Shown one piece after another: positions 1 through 5,993 of a stretch of DNA of 49,333 nucleotides. Positions within the stretch are counted from its first letter, which is position 1. Each line of letters starts with the position of its first letter. The notes under the pieces were generated by a model, which had not been told where the DNA came from, made no database searches, and was given only the letters and a program-made list of their open reading frames with translations. Source of the DNA: Bacillota bacterium (GTDB lineage Bacteria > Bacillota > Clostridia > Christensenellales > Aristaeellaceae). The DNA lies in the NCBI GenBank assembly GCA_023459275.1, contig JAEWVC010000025.1, positions 1 to 49,333 on the forward strand, written 5' to 3'. The position numbers and the translations under genes are program-made.

Positions 1-213
1 TACTACCCAACCCTTCCTAAGCAGTACACGCTTTAGCTTTCGCTGCCCGTATACGTGGCGATTCTCGTCATATGCAGCCTGAACCGCTTCTTCCAGGGCA
101 GTCTCATCCTGCCTGTCATGACATTCACAATAATAGGTGCTTCGCGCAATGCCTAAGCATCTGCAAAGCGCTGATATAGAGTATTTGTGGGCATTGGCTC
201 GAATCACAATTAC
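1..213 (-). CDS. IS3-family transposase OrfB, N-terminal part (partial)
   Basis: The translation from 213 towards 1 reads VIVIRANAHKYSISALCRC, then LGIARSTYYCE and VYGQRKLKRVLLRKG. This is the N-terminal helix-turn-helix region (HTH_21 type) that precedes the DDE integrase core of IS3 OrfB proteins. It overlaps the end of OrfA in the -1 phase around the sequence CGAAAGTAA, consistent with production as an OrfAB fusion by ribosomal frameshifting. The catalytic DDE part lies beyond the left edge, so activity cannot be judged. Confidence 0.8.
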
Positions 214-497
214 TTTCGTGCGAATATCAGCGCCGCTTGCTTTAATACGTCGTTTTCCATTCGCAGTTGCTGATTCTCTTTCCGAAGCCGCAGCAGTTCC
301 TGCTCTGCCGGCGTCCGGTTATCCTTGTCGTGGCTGGAGCCGGTTGCATTGATTCGCTTCGCCCATTTGTCAAATGCCGATGCGGTCAGATCGTAGTCAC
401 GGATAATCTCGCTCCGGGGTTTGCCATGATTAAACAGTTCGACCAGCTGCTTCTTTTGTTCCTCGCTGTAGATCCGCCTAGTTCGTTTTTCTGCCAT
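210..497 (-). CDS. IS3-family transposase OrfA (helix-turn-helix)
   Basis: This 95-residue protein has the Transposase_8 layout. A helix-turn-helix at about residues 8-50 (EEQKKQLVELFNHGKPRSEI, then DYDLTASAFDKWAKR) should bind the element's ends. It is followed by a leucine-zipper-like coiled coil at about residues 65-90 (ELLRLRKENQQLRMENDVLK) used for multimerisation. The ATG at 497 is preceded by AGGAGAGAACC. Length and layout are normal for OrfA, so this copy looks intact. The stop overlaps the OrfB frame, as expected for -1 frameshifting. Confidence 0.88.
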   Translation of the reverse strand: MAEKRTRRIYSEEQKKQLVELFNHGKPRSEIIRDYDLTASAFDKWAKRINATGSSHDKDNRTPAEQELLRLRKENQQLRMENDVLKQAALIFARK

Positions 498-576
498 GGT
501 TCTCTCCTTCTTTCCTCTGTCTCGAAGTATACCATGACCTCTTCTTTTCTGTACAGTTTACTGTAGCCAATCCACA

Positions 577-1220
577 TATGTACAGCCTTAGAAAGCGTTG
601 AATTGGATTTGTATCCAAGATTTGACGTTATGTCGATTGGTTGTGGAGCATCTCCAGACCTTATGGCTTTTGAAAAATACGCCGAACAAAAGGAGGTGTT
701 TTATCAAGGCTATGACCGCAATCCTCTTTGGGGAAGTATTCACAATGCGATTAAAGCGTATGCGCGTGGAACTGATAACATTGTTGCAGATTATGTGCCG
801 CTAGATATTTTTAATGTCCTGGCTGAAGGAGGACCAACTGGTCATGTTTTTAATATTGTGGTGATTCAGTATCTCATTTCCCATTTGTTCAACACAGGTC
901 AAAGCGATCGTATTGAAGAATTGTATTCTGGTATTATAGATTCCGTTGTTTCGAAAAGAAGAACAGCCTCTCCATTCCTTATTATTATCAATGACATTGA
1001 TACTTACCACAAAGGGCGGAATCTTTTTTACAAGTTCCTTAATCTTCTCGAAGACAACGGCTATAATGGTCGGTCTTTAGCTTATAGCAGCTACGCAAAT
1101 GGCGACCTGGGGAAGACTCGATGGGGCGGGAATAAAGTAAGGAATGGAAATATCACGTATGCTTACGGGAATCCTCCATTAGGGTTTGAAGGTGCGGGTT
1201 TAATAATCGAGTTGAGGTGA
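577..1220 (+). pseudogene. Class I methyltransferase-like protein, 5' end removed by the IS element
   Basis: The frame is open from just after the IS end: TALESVELDLYPRFDVMSIG, then CGASPDLMAFEKY. The VMSIGCGASPD segment resembles motif I (SAM-binding glycine loop) of class I methyltransferases, and such a motif is normally preceded by more protein than is present here. About 214 residues remain. Later segments (FNIVVIQYLISHLF, FLIIINDIDTY) look like the alternating strands of a Rossmann-type fold. A TTG at 603 could allow internal initiation, but no good ribosome binding site precedes it. The stop lies 6 bases before the DUF1848 start, so the two genes were one translational unit. The methyltransferase call rests on motif I only; the substrate is unknown. 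Confidence 0.6.
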
Positions 1221-1226
1221 CAAAGG

Positions 1227-2171
1227 GTGATTATAAGCGCGAGTCGAAGGACGGACATACCGGCATACTACTCTGACTGGTTTTTTAACCGGGTCCGAGA
1301 TGGGTTTGCGCTGGTGCGTAATCCGATGAACATTCATCAAATAAGCAAAATAAAGTTGACGCCTGATGTTGTTGACGGGATTGTATTCTGGACCAAAAAT
1401 CCTATTCCGATGATTGATCGGCTCAGCGAATTGAAGGAGTACATGTATTATTTCCAGTTTACAATAACGCCGTATGGGCAAGATGTCGAACCAAACCTGC
1501 CGTCTAAAAACGATAAAATTCTGACCGCTTTCAAGCGACTATCAGACATGGTAGGTGCAAACAGGGTCATTTGGAGATATGATCCAATTATGATCAGTAA
1601 TAGATACCCGGTAGACTACCATATTCGTGCCTTTGAAAAGATCGCCGAAGAATTACATAACTATACCCAAAAAGTAATAATTAGTTTCATTGATGAGGAT
1701 TATCGTGGTGTAAAAAGTAATGTGAGAGAACTGAATCTATTGGATTTTCCGATTCTAACTCAGACGGAACTAAGTTCCTACTTCGCACAAATTTCTCATA
1801 GTTATGGATTATCAATCGATACTTGTGCCGAAAAAATTGACTTGCAGAATTTCGGTATTGGACATGCTCGATGCATTGACGATCGCCTTTTTGAGAATTT
1901 GCTTAATTGCCATCTAAGTATTGATAAAGACAAAACTCAGCGACTTGAATGTGGGTGTGCATCAAGTATAGACATCGGAATGTATAATACATGCCGAAAT
2001 GGTTGCCGATATTGTTATGCGAATTATGCTCAAAAGACAGTCATGGAAAACTTCGCAAGGCACAGTCCTCATTCTCCCCTTATTTCAGGCGAAGTTGGTA
2101 GCGACGATAAAATAAATGAGCGTGAAGTAAAATCCTGCAAAGAAGCGCAGTTGCGTTTCGGAGATTTATAG
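1227..2171 (+). CDS. DUF1848 family protein with radical-SAM-like CX3CX2C motif
   Basis: This 314-residue protein begins at GTG 1227 with the DUF1848 signature IISASRRTDIPAYY, and GAGGTGA at 1213-1219 serves as ribosome binding site inside the previous gene's end. DUF1848 proteins lack an assigned function. FVFWTKNP-type features (here GIVFWTKNPIPM) and a C-terminal cysteine cluster are seen. The cluster reads CGCASSID...TCRNGCRYCYAN, containing CX3CX2C, the spacing that binds a [4Fe-4S] cluster in radical SAM enzymes. Iron-sulfur binding is therefore inferred. The coupled methyltransferase-like gene suggests a two-component modification function. Base composition is AT-richer than in the flanking genes, a sign of transfer. 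Confidence 0.85.
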   Translation: MIISASRRTDIPAYYSDWFFNRVRDGFALVRNPMNIHQISKIKLTPDVVDGIVFWTKNPIPMIDRLSELKEYMYYFQFTITPYGQDVEPNLPSKNDKILTAFKRLSDMVGANRVIWRYDPIMISNRYPVDYHIRAFEKIAEELHNYTQKVIISFIDEDYRGVKSNVRELNLLDFPILTQTELSSYFAQISHSYGLSIDTCAEKIDLQNFGIGHARCIDDRLFENLLNCHLSIDKDKTQRLECGCASSIDIGMYNTCRNGCRYCYANYAQKTVMENFARHSPHSPLISGEVGSDDKINEREVKSCKEAQLRFGDL

Positions 2172-2336
2172 ATGAAGCCTTACCATTAGAAAGTAAATAA
2201 TCGTTAAGGCACACGTCTCATAAAGGCCAAGAATACGCATACAACAGCCGTACTTCCGCCCAAAACTGTACCGTGTAATGATGCACCCGCACGCACCCAA
2301 TGCACCCGCGTACCTAATGTCCCTTTATACAAGCAA

Positions 2337-2374
2337 AAAGCCCGCAAACCTCTAATAAAGGGTTTGCGGGCTTT
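2337..2374. terminator. Bidirectional-type terminator hairpin
   Basis: AAAGCCCGCAAACC at 2337-2350 pairs perfectly with GGTTTGCGGGCTTT at 2361-2374 around a 10-nt loop. The minus strand continues TTTTTGCTTG, the plus strand CTTGAGCC, so the minus-strand use has the better U-run. It closes the DUF1848 unit. The rest of 2172-2453 has only short C-rich direct repeats (cacccgcacgcacccaatgcacccgcg) and no gene. Confidence 0.75.
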
Positions 2375-2453
2375 CTTGAGCCTTTGTGATAGTTATTTTA
2401 TATCGTTATTATGATGATTTTATGCCTTTTCTGACACAACTGGTAGTAAAAAT

Positions 2454-2693
2454 GTGACCGTTGCCAAAAGGGAGAATCCATACGTTTGTTACTATAAAAG
2501 CCTGGCTGTGTTTATTGTGGCACATCCGCTGTGCGAGGTCTGTCAACGCGAAGGCCGGGTAACGACGGCGGAAGAAGTCCACCACATCATTCTGCTCACC
2601 CAGGGCGGCACCCACGAAGATGGCAATCTGATGTCGCTCTGTAAAGAGTGTCATTCCCGCATCACGGTGCGCGAGGGTGTGCGCCGGTGCTGA
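2454..2693 (+). CDS. Small HNH endonuclease, phage type, probably N-terminally altered
   Basis: The protein shows the HNH zinc-finger nuclease core CEVCQREG...EVHHIILLTQGGTHEDGNLM, then SLCKECHSRIT: two CxxC zinc-knuckle pairs and the HH...N...H catalytic positions. Relatives are short phage proteins next to terminase genes and cos sites, acting in DNA packaging. At 79 residues it is shorter than usual. The frame is open back to 2418, and GTG 2454 has no good ribosome binding site. FVAHPLCE-like sequence (here VFIVAHPLCE) is normal, but the region before it looks degraded. No terminase or other phage gene follows, so this is probably a prophage remnant. Confidence 0.75.
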   Translation: MTVAKRENPYVCYYKSLAVFIVAHPLCEVCQREGRVTTAEEVHHIILLTQGGTHEDGNLMSLCKECHSRITVREGVRRC

Positions 2694-3004
2694 GGGCAGG
2701 GGAGGTAAATCTCAAAATGACCTCTGGGCTATAGCGGGGCCGCCTCTTCGCGTGAATTTTTGCACTTTCAAGTCGGGCATATGGTTCCGTGCTTTCAGGA
2801 GGTGCTGGCATCCAGTCCCTGAACAAAGGCGGTACGCACGGCCCCTCAAACCCTGATGACTCTGTGCAAATCCCGCCTTTCCGCGACCGCGCTGGAGGCT
2901 ACCCGCCGGCGCACGCCCCGCCCTGAAGCAATATTTTTAACCAGCGATATTGCTCTGTTGTCCTTTCGTTTTTTTTGTGTTGTATTTTTTATCCGCGCAA
3001 TACG
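2694..3004. other. Gene-free spacer, possible phage packaging-region remnant
   Basis: No convincing gene is seen. The stretch begins with GGGGAGGTAAATCTC directly after the HNH stop and has AGGAGGTGCTGGC near 2798, an orphan ribosome binding site with no open frame of note behind it. An 8-bp inverted repeat, AGCAATAT at 2927-2934 with ATATTGCT at 2947-2954, lies near its end. Derivation from a phage HNH-terminase junction is an inference from the neighbouring HNH gene only. Confidence 0.35.
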
Positions 3005-3033
3005 TTGCCGGTTCGAGCCAAACGTGGTAGAAT
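3005..3033 (+). promoter_or_regulatory. Sigma-70-type promoter for the MFS gene leader
   Basis: TTGCCG at 3005-3010 and TAGAAT at 3028-3033 are separated by exactly 17 bases. Transcription would start near 3040, leaving an unusually long leader of about 145 nt before the MFS start codon. Confidence 0.6.
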
Positions 3034-3064
3034 CTGAACGACAATTGGGAAAGGGTGTGGGGAA

Positions 3065-3103
3065 ATGGTCCTTGCAATCATCTTCGCTCCATGCAGGGTC
3101 TGA
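3065..3103 (+). CDS. Putative 12-codon leader peptide upstream of the MFS efflux gene
   Basis: ATG 3065 to TGA 3101-3103 encodes MVLAIIFAPCRV. A G-rich stretch (aaagggtgtgggga) just before the ATG could act as ribosome binding site. Codons 8-10 (GCT CCA TGC, 3086-3094) form the 5' arm of a 9-bp hairpin with GCATGGAGC at 3116-3124. A ribosome stalled here would therefore change the leader's folding. This arrangement matches the antibiotic-inducible attenuators of erm and mef-type resistance genes. Translation of the peptide is inferred, not shown. Confidence 0.45.
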   Translation: MVLAIIFAPCRV

Positions 3104-3184
3104 GCGGACGACGCCGCATGGAGCTTATCTGATCGTCCGGCAGACTTTGCGCTTCGTATCCCAATAACGAAGGGAGCAAAGTCT
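3086..3184 (+). promoter_or_regulatory. Structured mRNA leader with alternative stems and buried ribosome binding site
   Basis: Three inverted repeats are visible. Stem A pairs GCTCCATGC (3086-3094) with GCATGGAGC (3116-3124). Stem B pairs CGGACGA (3105-3111) with TCGTCCG (3133-3139); its 5' arm lies in the loop of A, so A and B compete or form a pseudoknot. Stem C pairs AGACTTTGC (3142-3150) with GCAAAGTCT (3176-3184), with an inner CTTCGT/ACGAAG helix (3152-3157 with 3167-3172). Stem C covers most of the Shine-Dalgarno AAGGGAG (3170-3176) of the MFS gene starting at 3187. Confidence 0.6.
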
Positions 3185-3186
3185 TT

Positions 3187-4479
3187 ATGCAGCCGAAATT
3201 CCATACTCTCCGTACGCTACGTGCGTTTATCCTCCTCTGGCTGACACAATCCCTGTCCGCGCTTGGTAGCGCGATGACCAGCTTCGCGCTCGTCATCTGG
3301 TCGTATCAACAGACCGGTTCAGCGCTGAGCACCGCGTTTTTATCCATCTCCTCCTACGCGCCATACGTGGTGATGAGCATCTTCGCGGGCGCTTTGAGCG
3401 ATAAGTGGGACAAGAAGCGTACGATGCTTCTGTGCGACCTGTTCGCCGCCCTTACGAGTGTTACGGTGCTCATCCTCATCAAGACCGGAAGCCTTGCGAT
3501 CTGGCACCTGTACCTGATTAACGCGCTCAACGGCCTCATGAACACGATTCAGAATCCGGCGTCCACCGTATCCGTCACGCTGCTGGTACCCAAGGAACAC
3601 TACCAGCGGGTAAGCGGATTGCAGTCGTTCTCGCGCTCGTTGGTGACGGTGCTGACACCGATCTTCGCCTCAGCCGCACTCGCGCTGTTCGGACTGGACG
3701 CGGTGATTGCGTTCGATCTTTCGACCTGCGCGGTTGCGATGGCGGTACTGCTTCTGTTCATCCGGATTCCCGGCGCACCGGATAACGGAGAGATGCGTGA
3801 ATCGGTGTTTGCCGCGGCGAAGGCCGGTCTTCGCTACCTGAAGCAAAACCGGGGCATTCTCGACCTTATCCTGTTTCTGGCGGCGATCAACTTCACGGCC
3901 TCGGTATACGAAGCGGCGCTCACCCCGTTGCTGCTCTCGCGTCTGAATGGTGGGCAAGCGGCATTGGGCATGGTGAACGCCTCTATCGGCATCGCGACCA
4001 TCGCCGGAAGCGCGATCGCTTCGCTCAGCCCCACGCCCCGGAGCCGCGTGCGCGTGATCATGGATTCCCTGCTATTTTCGATGAGCACGGAAAACCTGAT
4101 GCTCGCTTTCGGGCGAACCGTGCCTGTATGGTGCCTCGCCGGAGTGCTCGGCTGGCTGTTCATCCCTGTGATGAGCGCGAACATGGACACACTGTTTCGG
4201 CACACCATTCCGGCAAAGATGCAGGGTAGAGTATACTCTGCCCGCAACACGCTGCAATTCTTCACGATCCCGCTTGGCTACTTCCTCGGCGGCGTGCTGG
4301 TGGATCGGGTGTTTGAGCCGCTGATGGCCAAAGTGCCGGAAAACAGTCTCATCGTCCACCTGATTGGAAGTGGCAAGGGTTCCGGCGCGGCGTTACTGTT
4401 GCTCACGCTTTCTGTGCCCGGCATCATGACCTGCCTATTTTTCCGAAAGGACCGTCACATCTGGGCGCTGGAAAGGTAA
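3187..4479 (+). CDS. MFS efflux transporter (macrolide-efflux-like MFS_3 type)
   Basis: This 430-residue membrane protein has the 12-helix layout of the major facilitator superfamily and should export a small molecule by proton antiport. The first helix motif (FILLWLTQSLSALGSAMTSF) is like that of the Mef-type drug exporters. The loop between helices 2 and 3 carries the MFS signature as GALSDKWDKKRTM. Length is normal for the family. The start ATG 3187 has AAGGGAG ten bases upstream, buried in a hairpin of the leader. The gene stands alone between its own promoter and a terminator, as expected of a mobile resistance-type cassette. The substrate cannot be read from the sequence. Confidence 0.85.
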   Translation: MQPKFHTLRTLRAFILLWLTQSLSALGSAMTSFALVIWSYQQTGSALSTAFLSISSYAPYVVMSIFAGALSDKWDKKRTMLLCDLFAALTSVTVLILIKTGSLAIWHLYLINALNGLMNTIQNPASTVSVTLLVPKEHYQRVSGLQSFSRSLVTVLTPIFASAALALFGLDAVIAFDLSTCAVAMAVLLLFIRIPGAPDNGEMRESVFAAAKAGLRYLKQNRGILDLILFLAAINFTASVYEAALTPLLLSRLNGGQAALGMVNASIGIATIAGSAIASLSPTPRSRVRVIMDSLLFSMSTENLMLAFGRTVPVWCLAGVLGWLFIPVMSANMDTLFRHTIPAKMQGRVYSARNTLQFFTIPLGYFLGGVLVDRVFEPLMAKVPENSLIVHLIGSGKGSGAALLLLTLSVPGIMTCLFFRKDRHIWALER

Positions 4480-4483
4480 CAAA

Positions 4484-4519
4484 AACCGCGGATTCACAAA
4501 GAGTCCGCGGTTCCTTTTT
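4484..4519 (+). terminator. Rho-independent terminator of the MFS gene
   Basis: AACCGCGGA (4484-4492) pairs with TCCGCGGTT (4504-4512), followed by CCTTTTTG. It begins four bases after the MFS stop codon. Confidence 0.85.
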
Positions 4520-4556
4520 GTAAGAACGTCCCCCCGCATTGCCGGGGGTTTTGCTT

Positions 4557-4596
4557 ACAAAAAAACAGACCACCAACACACTTTGTTGATGGTCTG
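4557..4596 (-). terminator. Rho-independent terminator of the DUF4386 unit
   Basis: On the minus strand, CAGACCATCAACA (from 4596) pairs with TGTTGGTGGTCTG (to 4566), one G-U/mismatch position, followed by TTTTTTTG. It lies 110 bases downstream of the DUF4386 stop at 4705. Confidence 0.75.
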
Positions 4597-4704
4597 AACA
4601 GGCCATGTCTGGCCGGTTCGTCAAATTGTGGAGAAATAGATGAATGTTTTTGTAGCGGCGGCGCCCGCTAAACCGGATTGTTCCGGTATGTTTTTACCGG
4701 CTGC

Positions 4705-5397
4705 TCAGGCCTGCTGTGCGGGCATCTTTGATTGGCTGACGCCCCGGATTACCAGCCAGAGCAGGAATGTCATCTCGGCGATGGTGCCCGGGATCAGCAG
4801 CGCGGACTCCAACGACACGTCCGCAAGGAGGAAGTGCGCCGCGACGGACAGCAATCCGCACGCCGTCTCGATGACAAACAGGATGCCGAACACTTTGGGG
4901 ATGAACTTCGACCGGTAAATCAGAAGGCCCAGCGGGAACACCCAAAGGGAGAAGAACACCTGGCCGATCATGTAGCCGTGCCCGTAGGTGGTGAAGCTGA
5001 TCATCGCCATATCCTGCAGCTGTGCGGAACTCAGCGCACCCGACGGGCTGCCTTCGCCCAGGATGTACAGGGGAGCGAATTCGTTGAGGAGGTTGGAGAG
5101 CAGCAGAACGGCCCCGCAGGCGGCGAAGAGAACCATGAGCTTCGCCATGTTCTCATCCACGGAAACAAGCAGCCTGTACAGCGCCAAAGCGGTGAACAGA
5201 TACGCCACGGACATGACGATATCGCTGAGGATTCCGGCGCGGAACAGGAAACTGTTGTGCAGGATGTTGTTTGCCGTGACGGAGGCGTCGCTCACGAACA
5301 GCGTCTGGCGGAAGAATACCTCGGCGAACATGCCGGTTACGACCATGAGCAGGAACAGGAAACCCGCGAACCGCGCGTTTTTTTTGTTGGGAGCCAT
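4705..5397 (-). CDS. DUF4386 family integral membrane protein
   Basis: This 230-residue protein has six predicted membrane helices (about residues 10-30, 52-77, 85-113, 141-160, 170-190, 199-219). It matches the DUF4386 pattern, including the ILGEGSPSGALSSAQLQDMA loop between helices 3 and 4. No biochemical role is established for the family. ATG 5397 is preceded by AGAAGGCAATCCAT. In many Bacillota and Chloroflexota such genes stand beside MalT-like LuxR regulators, as here, so it is probably the regulator's target. Confidence 0.85.
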   Translation of the reverse strand: MAPNKKNARFAGFLFLLMVVTGMFAEVFFRQTLFVSDASVTANNILHNSFLFRAGILSDIVMSVAYLFTALALYRLLVSVDENMAKLMVLFAACGAVLLLSNLLNEFAPLYILGEGSPSGALSSAQLQDMAMISFTTYGHGYMIGQVFFSLWVFPLGLLIYRSKFIPKVFGILFVIETACGLLSVAAHFLLADVSLESALLIPGTIAEMTFLLWLVIRGVSQSKMPAQQA

Positions 5398-5475
5398 ATG
5401 GATTGCCTTCTTTCTTTTATTTCGCCTGTGATTTTCAGGGCTTTCATCGGTTTATCCGCCTGTGGGCAGCCTTTG

Positions 5476-5673
5476 TCAGGACACGATATGGATTCGATTC
5501 ACGGAAATCAGTTCCAGTCCCAAATCGTTGATTCTGCGGAGCACGCCGTACAGCGCCGCCTGATCCACGATTTGCCCGCGCAGCTTTGTGGTCAGGTCTG
5601 GCTGCTCGATGGCCGTCAGTTCCTCGAACCACGTCTCGCAGATGTACCCGCCGATGACGATTTCATAGAGCAC
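5476..5673 (-). CDS. Small conserved protein of unknown function, next to the LuxR regulator
   Basis: This 65-residue protein starts at GTG 5673 (MLYEIVIGGYICETWFEELT). It contains the segments GQIVDQAALYGVLRRINDLG and LELISVNRI. I recognise these from a widespread family of small proteins found beside regulators and membrane proteins in Bacillota and Chloroflexota, without a known function. It has no signal peptide or membrane segment and looks like a compact alpha/beta domain. Its start overlaps the end of the upstream membrane-protein remnant by a few bases, indicating translational coupling. Confidence 0.7.
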   Translation of the reverse strand: MLYEIVIGGYICETWFEELTAIEQPDLTTKLRGQIVDQAALYGVLRRINDLGLELISVNRIHIVS

Positions 5674-5676
5674 GCC

Positions 5677-5878
5677 TCATCCCCTCTTCCGACGCGATAT
5701 GAGCACAATGACCGCCGCGTTTCCAAGAATTTCTATTGCTGAAAAGAACGCGCAGTGCAGTGTGCCGGAGCCGACCGTAAACGGCCCCAACTGGTAGACG
5801 ATCAGGAGAGAGGCCGCGCAGACGTTGGCGATCCGGTTGGCCCTCAACGGCAGTACCCAGGACAGGAGCCATCTTCAT
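5677..5878 (-). pseudogene. DUF6326-like membrane protein remnant, 5'-truncated and frameshifted
   Basis: The minus strand from about 5874 to 5677 reads in one frame WLLSWVLPLRANRIANVCAA, then SLLIVYQLGPFTVGSGTLHC and FFSAIEILGNAAVIVLISRR. That is two membrane helices resembling the C-terminal half of DUF6326-type proteins. A good start (GGAGGATTTTTCATG, ATG at 5878) exists but in a different frame, which gives an unrelated 71-residue translation. A single-base shift within the first ten codons would join them. The N-terminal helices of the family are missing. The family name is tentative; the hydrophobic frame itself is clear. Confidence 0.5.
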
Positions 5879-5885
5879 GAAAAAT

Positions 5886-5930
5886 CCTCCTTGATTTTGT
5901 ATCCGCTGTCAGGATACAAAATCAAGGAGG
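5886..5930 (-). promoter_or_regulatory. Perfect 19-bp inverted repeat that contains a ribosome binding site
   Basis: CCTCCTTGATTTTGTATCC (5886-5904) is repeated in perfect inversion at 5912-5930 around a 7-nt loop. On the minus strand the distal arm ends in GGAGG, which is the ribosome binding site of the ATG at 5878. A transcript would therefore sequester it completely. It may be an RNA switch, an operator for the neighbouring regulator, or a scar of a small mobile element. The remaining bases to 5993 hold nothing else. Confidence 0.7.
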
Positions 5931-5993
5931 AGTTCGCTACCTTCCAAAGTAGGTGTTGCGCTGATAAAAAGTAGGGTTTTTGCCTCGGCGCCC

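Larger units (their letters stand above)
1..576 (-). mobile_element. IS3-family insertion sequence, one end (continues past the window's left edge)
   Basis: The segment holds orfA and the start of orfB in the -1 phase, the usual IS3 layout in which the transposase is made by a -1 frameshift. The outer end is placed at about 576, where the plus strand reads ...ccaatccaca. IS3-type elements end in CA, and the disrupted gene's reading frame resumes directly after this point. The other end, the terminal repeat partner and any target duplication are outside the window, so the exact terminus is inferred. Confidence 0.8.

Noticed and set aside
1..2453. Complete restriction-modification or defence island
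   Set aside because: Only a truncated methyltransferase-like gene and a DUF1848 gene are present; no restriction endonuclease, helicase or nuclease accompanies them apart from the unrelated phage-type HNH gene.
3005..3025. GGTTCGAGCC, resembling a tRNA T-loop
   Set aside because: The bases on either side do not form the 5-bp T-stem, and no acceptor or anticodon arm is found; it lies in the spacer of a good promoter.
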